Source: Chromatiales bacterium (GTDB lineage Bacteria > Pseudomonadota > Gammaproteobacteria > Steroidobacterales > GCA-2729495). Taken from it: a DNA stretch of 61,220 bases. How positions within the stretch are numbered: position 1 is the first letter of the stretch; each line of letters opens with the position of its first letter. Both the position numbers and the translations under genes were made by a program. Positions 9,646-18,637 of this stretch are shown in pieces. The notes below the pieces were generated by a model. The model made no database searches and was not told where the DNA came from. It was given only the letters and a program-made list of their open reading frames with translations. The stretch spans positions 1 to 61,220 of the forward strand of contig JAEUPZ010000017.1 of the NCBI GenBank assembly GCA_016789885.1, in the 5' to 3' direction.

Positions 9646-10935
9646 ATGACCGACACTGCGCTGACCCCGGGTGCCGCGCAAATGCGGGCCGCCCATGCCC
9701 GCCTCCGCGAACGGCTACCCGCCGGATGGCCCACCGACGCCAGCGGCGTGGCCCTCGAATCGTTCCTGACCCGTGGGCTGCCCGGCACCGACATCGAAGA
9801 GTGGCGCTACACGAGCCTGGCCGCCTTCGCCGGGCGCCTCGCCTCCGCCCTTGAAGCTTCGGCTGAGGCGGCCGCTCAGCCCGCCGCCGACCCGCCTCTG
9901 GCGGCAGCCCTGCGCGCCGCCGTGCCCGGTCCGGTGCTGTGCCTCACCGACGGCCAGCTCGAACCCGGGGCGGACCTGCCCGCGGGCCTGCAGATCCGTC
10001 CCGCGGCGCGGCTCCTGCCGGGCCTTGCGCCGGTCGGGATATCGGCCCTCGCGGACCTGAACGCGGCCTTCGCCCGCGACGGCCTTAACCTGGCCGTCGC
10101 GGCGAACGCCGGACCGCAGGGCGTCCTGCTGATCCACGAGCGTGCCGCGTCGGCAACGACCGTGGGCCAGCCCCGGGTCCGACTGAGTCTCGCCGGCGGC
10201 AGCCACCTCAGCGTCGTCCTGCTCGCCACCGGCGGGTCAGCCACCACCAGCAACGCGGTGGTCGAGGTCGACGCGGAAGCTGGTTCGGTACTGCATCTCG
10301 TCCAGCTGCACGAGGGCGCTGCGGGGGCCCAGCGCATCGCCCGCACCGAACTCCGGCTCGGCGCCGGTGCCAGCGCCCGGGTGACCAGTGTCGACCTCGG
10401 GTCGAGCCTGTCGCGGCAGGACGTCGTGGTGCACCTTGCCGGTGACGATGCCAGCGTCGACGTCGCCGGCCTCTGCGCCGGCCCGTCAGGCACCCACGTC
10501 GATCATCACCTCGACCTGCAGCACGCCGGCCGGCATACGGCCAGCCGGACGCTCTACCGCAGCGTCGTCGATTCGGGCGGCCGGGTGGTGTTCAACGGCC
10601 GCATCGTCGTCGGGGTGGGCGCCGCCGGCAGCGATGCCGCGCTGACCAACCGCAACCTGCTGCTGGGGCCCGGTGCCGAGATCGACACGAAGCCGGAGCT
10701 CGAGATCCATACCGACGACGTCCGCTGCAGTCACGGCGCGACCACCGGGCAGCTCGATCCTGCCGCCCTCTTCTACCTGCGCTCCCGCGGCGTGCCGGCG
10801 GCCGAGGCGCGGCGCCTGCTGATCGGCGCCTTCGCCGATGAGCTGCTGGCCCGTATCGGGTTGCCCACGGCCGAGGCGGCCCTGCGCAACCGTATCCACG
10901 CGCTGCTCGAGGCAGCCGGAGGCCTGGCACAATGA
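9646..10935 (+). CDS. sufD: Fe-S assembly protein SufD
   Basis: SufD is the SufB paralogue that forms the heterodimer with SufB and helps iron entry. The product has 429 residues. The N-terminal motif GLPGTDIEEWRYTSL and the C-terminal CSHGATTGQLDPAALFYLRSRG are family hallmarks, with the conserved Cys-His at the interface with SufB. The central beta-helix region (about 150-330) is less conserved. Its stop overlaps the sufS start by ATGA. The middle is alanine-rich, as in many high-GC relatives. Confidence 0.95.
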   Translation: MTDTALTPGAAQMRAAHARLRERLPAGWPTDASGVALESFLTRGLPGTDIEEWRYTSLAAFAGRLASALEASAEAAAQPAADPPLAAALRAAVPGPVLCLTDGQLEPGADLPAGLQIRPAARLLPGLAPVGISALADLNAAFARDGLNLAVAANAGPQGVLLIHERAASATTVGQPRVRLSLAGGSHLSVVLLATGGSATTSNAVVEVDAEAGSVLHLVQLHEGAAGAQRIARTELRLGAGASARVTSVDLGSSLSRQDVVVHLAGDDASVDVAGLCAGPSGTHVDHHLDLQHAGRHTASRTLYRSVVDSGGRVVFNGRIVVGVGAAGSDAALTNRNLLLGPGAEIDTKPELEIHTDDVRCSHGATTGQLDPAALFYLRSRGVPAAEARRLLIGAFADELLARIGLPTAEAALRNRIHALLEAAGGLAQ

Positions 10936-12179
10936 ACGCCAGTCCCCGCGCGATTCCCGGGCCGCTCGACGTCGGGCGCCTGCGACAGGACTTCCCGATC
11001 CTTGACCAGCAGGTCAACGGCGCGCCACTGGCCTACCTCGACAACGCGGCATCGACCCAGCGGCCGCTGGCCGTGCTCGACGCCATGGACCACTACTACC
11101 GGCACGACCACGCCAACGTGCACCGGGGGGTCCATACGCTGAGCCACCGGGCGACGGACCGGTACGAGCACGCCCGGGAGCTCGTCCGGGGCTTCCTGAA
11201 CGCGGCGAGCATCCGCGAGGTGATCTTCACCCGGGGCACAACCGAGGCCATCAACCTAGTGGCCTACACGCTGGGCCAGCGCCTGAAGGCCGGCGACGAG
11301 ATCGTGGTCTCGGAGCTCGAGCACCACTCGAACATCGTGCCCTGGCAGATGCTCTGCGAGCGCACCGGGGCCGTGCTGCGTGTCGGGCCCATCACGGATC
11401 GCGGCGAGATCGACGTCGAGGCCATGCTTGCGCTGATCACGCCGGCGACGCGGCTCGTGGGCGTGGCCCACGTTTCGAACGCGCTCGGCACCGTCAACCC
11501 GGTGGCCGAGATCATCGCGGCCGCCCGCAGGCACGGCGCCCTGACCCTGGTCGACGGCGCCCAGGCGGCGGCCCACGTTCCCGTGGACGTCCGGGCCCTG
11601 GGCTGCGACTTCTACGCGCTCTCGGGGCACAAGCTCCACGGGCCGACGGGCATCGGCGTGCTCTACGGCCGCGAGTCCGTGCTCGAGACGCTGCCGCCGT
11701 TCCAGGGCGGAGGCGACATGATCGCCACCGTCAGCTTCCGGGGCACCACCTACAACGAGCTGCCCTACCGCTTCGAGGCCGGCACACCGGCCATCGCCGA
11801 GGCCATCGGCCTGGGTGCGGCCATCGAGTACCTCGGCCGAGTGGGCCTGCCGGCGATCGCGGCCCACGAAGAGGCCCTCGTGGACCACGCCCTGGCCAGG
11901 CTTCGCGACCTGCCCGGCATCCGCTTCCTCGGCAACCCACGCCAGCGCGTCGGGCTGGTGTCCTTCAACATCGACGGCATCCATCCCCACGACGTCGGGA
12001 CGGTACTCGACCAGCGCGGTGTCGCCGTGCGGGCCGGCCACCACTGCGCGATGCCGGTGATGGAGCGCTTCGGCGTGCCGGGCAGCGTCCGCGCCTCGTT
12101 CGCGCTCTACAACACCCGTGACGAGGTCGACCGCCTCGTCGAGGCGCTGCAGCTGGCCGTGAGGATGTTCGCGCCGTGA
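10932..12179 (+). CDS. sufS: cysteine desulfurase SufS
   Basis: SufS is a PLP enzyme that takes sulfur from cysteine and passes it as a persulfide to SufU or SufE. The 415-residue protein has the PLP lysine in SGHKLHGPTG (Lys234) and the catalytic cysteine in RAGHHCAMPVM (Cys372), which sits in a short, ordered segment as in class II desulfurases. It is coupled to sufD and sufU by 4-bp overlaps. The partner in this operon is a SufU, so sulfur transfer is expected to go to that protein. Confidence 0.96.
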   Translation: MNASPRAIPGPLDVGRLRQDFPILDQQVNGAPLAYLDNAASTQRPLAVLDAMDHYYRHDHANVHRGVHTLSHRATDRYEHARELVRGFLNAASIREVIFTRGTTEAINLVAYTLGQRLKAGDEIVVSELEHHSNIVPWQMLCERTGAVLRVGPITDRGEIDVEAMLALITPATRLVGVAHVSNALGTVNPVAEIIAAARRHGALTLVDGAQAAAHVPVDVRALGCDFYALSGHKLHGPTGIGVLYGRESVLETLPPFQGGGDMIATVSFRGTTYNELPYRFEAGTPAIAEAIGLGAAIEYLGRVGLPAIAAHEEALVDHALARLRDLPGIRFLGNPRQRVGLVSFNIDGIHPHDVGTVLDQRGVAVRAGHHCAMPVMERFGVPGSVRASFALYNTRDEVDRLVEALQLAVRMFAP

Positions 12180-12664
12180 GCCAGGGTGACCGTGGCGGAG
12201 CCACCACCGCGGAGCCGGTGGCGCTGGACCTGTACCAGCAGATCGTCCTGGAGCACAGCCGGCGCCCGCAGAACTTCCGGCGGCTCGACACGCCCGACCG
12301 GCGCGCCGAGGGACACAACCGCCTGTGCGGGGACAAGGTGACGCTGTACCTGCGCCTCGCCGGCGGCCTGCTCGCCGAAGTCACCTTCGAGGCGGCCGGC
12401 TGCGCCATCTGCCTCGCGTCGGCATCGCTGCTGACCGAGACGGCAGCGGGCCTGTCGGTCGGCACCGCCGAGCGGCTGGCCGCCGGCGTCATCGGCCACT
12501 TCGACGACCCGGCGGCGCACGCGCTGCCACCCGCGCTCGCCGCCCTCGATGGCGTGCGGGCTTACCCCTCGCGCATCCGCTGTGCCACGCTGCCCTGGCA
12601 GACCCTGCGCCAGGCCCTTGCCGGCCCCGCCGACGCCATCGCCACCACGGAACCCGCCGAATGA
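12176..12664 (+). CDS. sufU: SufU-type sulfur-transfer/scaffold protein
   Basis: This IscU-fold protein of 162 residues carries the SufU ligand set: Cys51-Gly-Asp53, Cys76 in AAGCAICLASAS and Cys136 in RIRCATLPW. In Bacillus SufU these residues bind zinc and accept persulfide from SufS. An extra cysteine, Cys79, lies three residues after Cys76. The operon has no sufE or sufA, so SufU probably serves as the sulfur acceptor. The GTG start overlaps the sufS stop (GTGA), and the stop overlaps sufT (ATGA). Confidence 0.92.
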   Translation: MSQGDRGGATTAEPVALDLYQQIVLEHSRRPQNFRRLDTPDRRAEGHNRLCGDKVTLYLRLAGGLLAEVTFEAAGCAICLASASLLTETAAGLSVGTAERLAAGVIGHFDDPAAHALPPALAALDGVRAYPSRIRCATLPWQTLRQALAGPADAIATTEPAE

Positions 12665-13209
12665 CCAGCGACAGCGAACCCGTCGTCGTCCGCCGCGATG
12701 TGGAGGGCCTGCAGGTGCCCTCGGGCATCCCCGTGACGCTGCCGAAGGACTCCCTCGTCTACATCACGCAGGCCATGGGCGGCAGCTTCACGGTGTACTT
12801 CGAGGGCAACCTCGTGCGTGTCGCCGGCACCGACGCCGACGCCCTGGGGCGCGAGCCGGTCGCGCCGCCGCGGCTGCCCGAGAACGCCACCGACGACGAA
12901 CTGAAGGCGCTGGTCTGGGACCAGATGCGCACGATCTACGACCCGGAGATCCCCATCAACATCGTCGAGCTGGGGCTCATCTACGAGTGCCTGATCTCGC
13001 GCCTGCCCGACAGCCGCCGCTACGTGTACATCCGCATGACCGTCACGGCACCCGGCTGCGGCATGGGCGAAATCCTGGTCGAGGAAGTGAAGCAGAAGGT
13101 CGGCATCATCCCGACCGTGGGCAAGGTCGACGTCGAGATGGTGTTCGACCCGCCGTGGAGCCAGGAGATGATGACCGAGGCCGCCCGCCTCGAAGCCGGC
13201 CTGCTGTGA
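12661..13209 (+). CDS. sufT: Fe-S assembly/maturation factor SufT (MIP18/DUF59 family)
   Basis: SufT-type proteins help mature Fe-S proteins, mainly when demand is high. The 182-residue product has an N-terminal SufT-specific part (about 1-75, including LPKDSLVYITQAMGGSFTVY) and a C-terminal MIP18 domain with IYDPEIPINIVELGLIYE and TAPGCGMG, where Cys133 is the conserved reactive cysteine. It is the last gene of the overlapping suf cluster. A 52-bp gap separates it from the SixA-like gene. Confidence 0.93.
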   Translation: MTSDSEPVVVRRDVEGLQVPSGIPVTLPKDSLVYITQAMGGSFTVYFEGNLVRVAGTDADALGREPVAPPRLPENATDDELKALVWDQMRTIYDPEIPINIVELGLIYECLISRLPDSRRYVYIRMTVTAPGCGMGEILVEEVKQKVGIIPTVGKVDVEMVFDPPWSQEMMTEAARLEAGLL

Positions 13210-13261
13210 GCGGCGGGCCGGCAACCCGGTCGGCCGCACGGTGCCGGACAGGGGCCGGGGC

Positions 13262-13810
13262 ATGACGCCGGCGCCGCTCTTGCCGCTGCCACCCGGTGAG
13301 CGTCGCCTGACGCTGCTCCGGCATGCCAAGTCGTCCTGGGCCGATCCCGGCGCCCAGGACTGGGACCGTCCCCTCAATGAGCGCGGGGAGCGTGACGCGC
13401 CCGCCGTCGGGCGGCACCTGGCGGCCCTGGGCTTCCGCCCTACCCTGTTCCTGACGAGCCCGGCGGTGCGGGCACGGCGCACCGCACAGATCGTCGCGCG
13501 CGAGCTCGGCTACCCGGCGGAATTCCTGCAGCGGGAGCCCGGCCTCTACCTGGCGAGCCCGGAAACGATCTGCGCCGTCGTCGCGCGCGAGGCCGGCAGC
13601 CTGCGTGACGTGGTGGTATGCGGCCACAACCCGGGCCTGACGGAGCTGGCGAACCGCCTCGCCGGGGCCGGCGCGCTCGACAACCTGCCGACCTGCGGCG
13701 TCTTCGCGGTGCGCCTCGTGCTGCGGGGCTGGGACGAACTCGACGGCGCCCGCGGCGAGCTGGAGTACTTCACTCGCCCGAAGGACCTGCCGGCCAGCAG
13801 CCCCGGCTGA
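13262..13810 (+). CDS. SixA-like histidine phosphatase
   Basis: The protein has 182 residues of the histidine phosphatase superfamily. LLRHAKSSW holds the catalytic Arg20-His21 (RHA in place of RHG, normal for SixA relatives), and VVCGHNPGL holds the second catalytic histidine. SixA removes phosphate from histidine-containing phosphotransfer proteins, but relatives have varied substrates, so the target here is unknown. ATG 13262 is preferred over GTG 13241. It may share the suf transcript. A terminator hairpin overlaps its stop codon. Confidence 0.85.
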   Translation: MTPAPLLPLPPGERRLTLLRHAKSSWADPGAQDWDRPLNERGERDAPAVGRHLAALGFRPTLFLTSPAVRARRTAQIVARELGYPAEFLQREPGLYLASPETICAVVAREAGSLRDVVVCGHNPGLTELANRLAGAGALDNLPTCGVFAVRLVLRGWDELDGARGELEYFTRPKDLPASSPG

Positions 13811-13820
13811 GCGGGGCTTT
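13799..13820 (+). terminator. intrinsic terminator after the SixA-like gene
   Basis: AGCCCCG (13799-13805) pairs with CGGGGCT (13812-13818) around a 6-nt loop that contains the stop codon, followed by TTT. The T run is short. It is the only hairpin in the window that I could see with a following T tract, and it ends just at the stop codon of the convergent sppA. Confidence 0.55.
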
Positions 13821-15691
13821 CAGTCGACCCCGCAGAGGCAGTGGGCGTAGATGCCGCGGGGATCGTTCCAGGCAGCGAGGGCCCGCATTTCGCGCGCCAG
13901 ACGCGCCAGCTCGGCGCCAACCGGACCCGGAAGCACGGGACCGGCGGCCGGTGCGCGCCAGCCCAGCGCCGTGGCTACCCTGACGCCGGTGCCGAGGCCC
14001 CGCATCAGCAGCCGGTCGAGCCAGGACAGCTGGGGCTGCACGTAGCGCAGCCCGTACGAGCCTTCTTCGAGCCCGGCCAGGCCCGCAGCAGCGGCGACGG
14101 CCTCGTCGATGCCGCCGATCTCGTCCACCAGGCCGAGGTCCCGGGCGTCGGAACCGATCCAGACGCGGCCCCGGGCGACGCCGTCGGCGCGCTCGGCGTC
14201 CATCCCGCGGGCCTCTGCCACCTTGCCGACGAAAATGCGGTAGGCGTCCTCGATGGAGGCCGACAGCAGCCGCCGCGCCTCGGCCCCGAGGGCGCGGTCA
14301 ACGCGGAACTGCCCGGCCAGCGCCGTGGTGCCGAAGCCGTCGACGTTCACGCCGAGCGCCTCGAGTCCACGCTGCACGGTCGGCACCAGGGCGCCGACGC
14401 CGATGGAACCGGTGATGGTCGACTCGCTCGCGAAGATGCGGTCGGCGCCCATGGCGATGTAGTAGCCACCCGATGCCGCCACGCTGCTCATCGAGGCGAC
14501 CACCGGCTTGCCGGCGGCCTGCAGGGCCTCGACCTCGTCGAGGACGACATCGGACGCGAACATGCTGCCGCCCGGGCTGTCGATGCGCAGCACGACGGCG
14601 ACGATGGAGTCGTCGGCCGCGGCGTCGCGCAACTGGGCCGCAAGGCTGTCGCCGCCGATGGTCCCCGGCGGCGCCTCGCCATCGACGATCTCGCCGGCGG
14701 CGACGACGACACCGACGTTCCGCTCGCGGGTCCGCAGCAGCTTCTGCTCCAGCGCCAGCGAACGCACGTAGTCACCGATGGCGATGCCCGTATAGCCGCC
14801 CCCGCTGGCGGGCTCCTCGCCGAGCAGGCCGGTGATGTAGGCATCGGACTCGGTGCGGGTCATCAGCCGGTCGATGAGCCGGGCGTCGACGGCCACCTTG
14901 CCGGCGTTGCCGCCGGCTGCCTCGATCAGGGCCGGCAGACCGTTGGCGTAGGACTCCAGCGCCGCGGGCTCGAGCTTCCGGGCCGCCGCGACGTCACGCT
15001 GCCAGCTGCCCCAGAGCGCGTTGACCCAGCGCTGGCTCGCCTCGCGGTCCTCCGGCGACATGTCGTCGCGGATGAAGGGCTCCACGAAGGACTTGTACTC
15101 GCCGACCTTGAACACGTTGACGTCGACGCGGAGCTTCTCGAGCGCACCGCGGAAGAACGTGCGGTAGTACTCGTAGCCCTCGAGCAGCGTGAGGCCCAGC
15201 GGATGCATGACCACCTCGTCGGCATGGGCCGCGAGGTAGTACTGGTCGCGGGTGTAGCCACCGCCCACCGCGATGACCTTCTTGCCGGACTCGCGGAACT
15301 TCGTCAGTGCCCGGGCCAGGGCCTGCAGCTTCGCGAGCCCGCCGCCCTGGAGGCCGTCCAGCTCCAGGACGATGGCCTTGATGCGCGGATCGCCGGCCGC
15401 GTGGCCGATGCCGTCGACGAGGTCGGGCAGCAGCGTCTCCATGGGCTCGCTGCCCTGGGCCTCGGCGAGCACGCGGTCCAGGGGACTGCCCTCGAGTTGC
15501 TCGACCAGCAGGCCGGTCGGGTTCACCACCAGCGCGCCGCTGGCCGGCACGACGACCGGCTGGCCGCCGGCCCCCGCCAGCAGCACCGCGAAGAGCGCCA
15601 GCAGCAGGATCAGGTGCAGGACACGGCGCAGGGTATCGAGGCCAAGCCACGCCGCCTTGAACAGCCGTTTGATGAAGCCGAAGAGTCCCAT
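13820..15691 (-). CDS. sppA: signal peptide peptidase SppA, long (67K) type
   Basis: SppA is an inner-membrane serine protease that degrades leftover signal peptides and some membrane proteins. The 623-residue protein has one N-terminal membrane helix (about 25-42) and two tandem SppA domains. The dyad is visible: Lys200 in VGEYKSFVEPFIRDDMSP, in the first half, and Ser407 in SSVAASGGYYIAMGADRIF, in the second, matching E. coli Lys209 and Ser409. It follows the sugar dehydrogenase by 30 bp and ends nine bases from the convergent SixA-like gene. Confidence 0.95.
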   Translation of the reverse strand: MGLFGFIKRLFKAAWLGLDTLRRVLHLILLLALFAVLLAGAGGQPVVVPASGALVVNPTGLLVEQLEGSPLDRVLAEAQGSEPMETLLPDLVDGIGHAAGDPRIKAIVLELDGLQGGGLAKLQALARALTKFRESGKKVIAVGGGYTRDQYYLAAHADEVVMHPLGLTLLEGYEYYRTFFRGALEKLRVDVNVFKVGEYKSFVEPFIRDDMSPEDREASQRWVNALWGSWQRDVAAARKLEPAALESYANGLPALIEAAGGNAGKVAVDARLIDRLMTRTESDAYITGLLGEEPASGGGYTGIAIGDYVRSLALEQKLLRTRERNVGVVVAAGEIVDGEAPPGTIGGDSLAAQLRDAAADDSIVAVVLRIDSPGGSMFASDVVLDEVEALQAAGKPVVASMSSVAASGGYYIAMGADRIFASESTITGSIGVGALVPTVQRGLEALGVNVDGFGTTALAGQFRVDRALGAEARRLLSASIEDAYRIFVGKVAEARGMDAERADGVARGRVWIGSDARDLGLVDEIGGIDEAVAAAAGLAGLEEGSYGLRYVQPQLSWLDRLLMRGLGTGVRVATALGWRAPAAGPVLPGPVGAELARLAREMRALAAWNDPRGIYAHCLCGVD

Positions 15692-15721
15692 GCAGCCTGC
15701 TCCCGGGCGTGGGCCCGCGTC

Positions 15722-16804
15722 CTATTTGCCGTAGCTGATCCGGTAGATGGCGCCGCGCTGGTCGTCGCTCACGAGCAGCGCACCGTCCGGCGCCACCAGC
15801 AGGTCGACGGGCCGGCCGAGCACGCGGTCACCGTCGAGGAAGCCCGTGGCGAACGGCTCGTAGGCGACGGGCTTGCCCTTCTTCAGGCGGACCAGCGTGA
15901 TGCGGTAGCCAGTCTTGCCTGCGTCGCGGCTGCGGTTCCATGAACCATGTTCCGCAATGAAGACCTGCCCGCGGTACTCGCGCGGAAACATCCGGCCCGT
16001 GTAGAAGCGCACGGCCAGGGCCGCCGCGTGGGGCGCCAGGGCCTGCACCGGCGGCGTCGCATCGGCGCAGCGGCCGGCGCTGCCGAACTGGGGGTCCGCG
16101 ATGGTGCCGGCGTGGCAGTACGGAAAGCCGAAGTCGAGGCCCGCCCGCGGGGCGTGGTTCAGCTCGTCCGGCGGCACCTCGTCGCCGAGCATGTCGCGGC
16201 CGTTGTCGGTGAACCAGAGGTCGCCGGTGCCCGGGTGCCAGTCGAGTCCGACGGGATTGCGCACGCCCCGGGCCACGACCTCGCGCCCCGAGCCGTCGGG
16301 ACGCATGCGCAGGATCACGCCGAAGCCCTCCTCCTGGCACACGTTGCAGGGAGCGCCCACGGGCACGTACAGCAGCCCGTCGGGCCCCTGGGCCAGATAC
16401 TTCCAGGCGTGCAGCATCGACTTGTAGGGCAGCGGCCCGCCGACGGGCTCGGCCACGTGCTCACCCGGCCGCGCGGCTTCGCGGAAGCGCACGATGCGCC
16501 GTGCCTCGGCCACGTACAGGTCGGGCCCGATGACGGCAACGCCGTTCGGCATCTCGAGCCCGGTGGCGAGCACCTCCACCCGCGGCGCACCACCGAGGGC
16601 ATCGCGAACGGCATACACATTGCCGCCGGAACGGCTGCCGACGTACAGGGTTCCATCGGGGGACAGGGCCATCGAGCGTGCGTTCGCCACGCCCTCCACC
16701 AGCACCTCGGCCCGGAACCCTTCGGGCAGCCGGATGAAGTCCACCGGCGCGCCGGCCAGGGCGGCAACCGGGACCAGGGAGAGGACGGCGGCAGTCAGCC
16801 TCAT
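15722..16804 (-). CDS. periplasmic PQQ-type sugar (sorbosone/glucose) dehydrogenase family protein
   Basis: The 360-residue protein has a signal peptide (MRLTAAVLSLVPVAALAGA) and a six-bladed propeller typical of the glucose/sorbosone dehydrogenase family: repeated MALSPDGTLYVGSRSG, MPNGVAVIGPDLYVAE, NPVGLDWHPGTGDLWFTDNGRD and the C-terminal GRPVDLLVAPDGALLVSDD. A Cys pair, PCNVCQEEG, is present. Members oxidise sugars or aldehydes with PQQ, but many have no proven substrate. No PQQ synthesis genes are in the window. It follows dctM by 19 bp, so it may act on the TRAP substrate or simply share the transcript. Confidence 0.82.
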   Translation of the reverse strand: MRLTAAVLSLVPVAALAGAPVDFIRLPEGFRAEVLVEGVANARSMALSPDGTLYVGSRSGGNVYAVRDALGGAPRVEVLATGLEMPNGVAVIGPDLYVAEARRIVRFREAARPGEHVAEPVGGPLPYKSMLHAWKYLAQGPDGLLYVPVGAPCNVCQEEGFGVILRMRPDGSGREVVARGVRNPVGLDWHPGTGDLWFTDNGRDMLGDEVPPDELNHAPRAGLDFGFPYCHAGTIADPQFGSAGRCADATPPVQALAPHAAALAVRFYTGRMFPREYRGQVFIAEHGSWNRSRDAGKTGYRITLVRLKKGKPVAYEPFATGFLDGDRVLGRPVDLLVAPDGALLVSDDQRGAIYRISYGK

Positions 16805-16823
16805 GGGTCTGCTCCTTGTCTAC

Positions 16824-18083
16824 TCACCGGCCCAGCAGGCCGAGCGAGAGCGGGGTGACGAACGCGATCAGCAGCACGGCGACCAGCAGGATGAACACGA
16901 AGGGCAGCGTCGCCGCGCACACGCGCAGGACCGGCTGCGAGAACCGGATGCTCGAAATGTACAGGTTCAGGCCGATCGGCGGCAGGAGGTAGCCGAGCTC
17001 CATGGTCGCCACGAAGATGATGCCGAGGTGCACCGGGTCGATGCCGTACTCGCCGGCCACCGGCAGGATCAGCGGCACGATCAGGACCAGCGCCGAGAAG
17101 ATGTGCAGGATGCAGCCGATCAGCATCAGGAAGGCGATCAGCAGCAGCAGGAAGCTGGTCCGGTCCGAGATGAAGCCGGTGACGACGCCGATGAGCTGCT
17201 GGGGCACCTGCGCGTCGATGACGTAGTTCGTCGACGCGAGCGAGATGCCAAGGATCAGCAGGATGCCGCCGACGAGCATCATCGACTGCCGCACGAGGCC
17301 CGGCAGGTCCCGGAACCGCACGTCGCGATGGATGAGCAGCTCGACCACCAGCACGTAGACCACCGTCGCGGCGGCCGCCTCGGAGACCGCGAGGATCCCG
17401 CTGTAGATGCCGCCCAGGACGACGATGGGCAGCGGCAGCTCCCAGGCGGATTCGCGCAGCGCCGCGAACACCTCGGGCCACGAGAACTCCGCCATGGGCC
17501 GGCGGTTGGCCCGGTTGGACCACAGGCAGAAGCCGAACAGCACCAGCATCATGAGGATGCCGGGGAGGATGCCGGCGACGAACAGGTCGTCGATGGACAC
17601 CTCGGCAACGATGCCGTAGAGGATCAGCGGCAGCGATGGCGCGAACAGCAGGCCCAGGCTGCCCGACGACGTGATCAGGCCGAGCGTGAAGCGCTCCTGG
17701 TAGCCCGCCTGCAGCAGCGCCGGGTACAGCAGCGCGCCAAGCGCGATGATGGTCACGCCCGACCCGCCGGTAAAGGCGGTGAAGAGCGAGCACGTCACGA
17801 CCGCCACCATGGCGAGCCCGCCCGGCAGCCAGCCGACCAGCGCGGCGCTGAGGCGCACCAGGCGCGAAGCCGCCCGTCCTGCCGACAGCACGTAGCCCGC
17901 GAAGGTGAAGAGCGGAATGGCGAGCAGCACCGGGGTCTCGGCGATGCCGAAGATCTCGATGGGCACCGCCGTCAGGTCGATGTCGTTGCGGGCATAGCCC
18001 AGCAGCGCGCCCGCGCCGATGATCGCGAAGAGCGGCGCGCCGAGCGCCGCCAGCAGCAGCAGCAGCAGGCTCGACAGGATCAT
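16824..18083 (-). CDS. TRAP transporter large permease, DctM family
   Basis: This 419-residue, strongly hydrophobic protein has about 12 membrane helices and DctM signatures: FTGGSGVTIIALGALLYPAL, LGLITSSGSLGLLFAPSLPL and the C-terminal TMELGYLLPPIGLNLYI. It forms the Na+-coupled transport path of a TRAP system together with the DctQ protein upstream. The ATG at 18083 overlaps the dctQ stop (ATGA). The frame is open further upstream, but that part is antiparallel-type arginine/proline text inside dctQ. The substrate cannot be read from the sequence. Confidence 0.93.
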   Translation of the reverse strand: MILSSLLLLLLAALGAPLFAIIGAGALLGYARNDIDLTAVPIEIFGIAETPVLLAIPLFTFAGYVLSAGRAASRLVRLSAALVGWLPGGLAMVAVVTCSLFTAFTGGSGVTIIALGALLYPALLQAGYQERFTLGLITSSGSLGLLFAPSLPLILYGIVAEVSIDDLFVAGILPGILMMLVLFGFCLWSNRANRRPMAEFSWPEVFAALRESAWELPLPIVVLGGIYSGILAVSEAAAATVVYVLVVELLIHRDVRFRDLPGLVRQSMMLVGGILLILGISLASTNYVIDAQVPQQLIGVVTGFISDRTSFLLLLIAFLMLIGCILHIFSALVLIVPLILPVAGEYGIDPVHLGIIFVATMELGYLLPPIGLNLYISSIRFSQPVLRVCAATLPFVFILLVAVLLIAFVTPLSLGLLGR

Positions 18084-18631
18084 CGGGGCGCCTGCGGCTG
18101 CACGGTGGCGCGGCCGGCCAGCAGGTCCCGGCAGCGACGGCCGAACCAGACCAGGTAGCGCCAGGCGATCAGGATGAAGGCGACCGGCAGTACAGACTGG
18201 TAGACCCAGGCCGGCTGGCCGCCCAGCACCACGTCGCCGAACTCCCGTGATTCGGTGACGAAGCGCCAGGAGTGCCACGCCAGCACCCCGGCCACGGCCG
18301 CGGTGAAGAGGTCGACGACGACGGCGGCGACGGCGACGAGCCGCGCGGGCAGGAACCGGGACGCCAGGTCGATGCGCAGGTGGACCTCGTCACGGCTGGC
18401 CGCCACGGCGCCGGCCATCGCCGCCCACAGCACGAGCAGCCGAAGCGCCTCGTCACCCCAGGCGATGCCCTGGCCCAAGAGCTCCCGCAGACCGACCTGG
18501 GCCGCGGCGAGGCCGATCATGCCAAAGAGCAGTACGGCCAGGAAAACGTTCTCGGCCAGCCGGCCGAGCCGGTCCGCCCAGCCGAGCAGGCCGGTGGCGT
18601 CACTCGCCGGAGACTGCCCGCCCGGGGTCAC
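18080..18631 (-). CDS. TRAP transporter small permease, DctQ family
   Basis: This 183-residue protein has four predicted membrane helices, with the DctQ pattern IAWGDEALRLLVLWAAMAGA and DEVHLRIDLASRFL between helices 2 and 3. It pairs with the large permease encoded next. The GTG start at 18631 lies 6 bp after the dctP stop, and the stop overlaps the dctM ATG. The C terminus, GRATVQPQAPR, is soluble. Sequence identity in this family is low, so the name rests on both pattern and operon position. Confidence 0.9.
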   Translation of the reverse strand: MTPGGQSPASDATGLLGWADRLGRLAENVFLAVLLFGMIGLAAAQVGLRELLGQGIAWGDEALRLLVLWAAMAGAVAASRDEVHLRIDLASRFLPARLVAVAAVVVDLFTAAVAGVLAWHSWRFVTESREFGDVVLGGQPAWVYQSVLPVAFILIAWRYLVWFGRRCRDLLAGRATVQPQAPR

Positions 18632-18637
18632 CGGGCG

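Noticed and set aside
10932..12664. Possible IscS/IscU (ISC system) reading of the desulfurase and scaffold genes
   Set aside because: The desulfurase has the short SufS-type cysteine segment, the scaffold has the SufU CGD and RIRCATLPW motifs, and both are inside a sufBCD operon.
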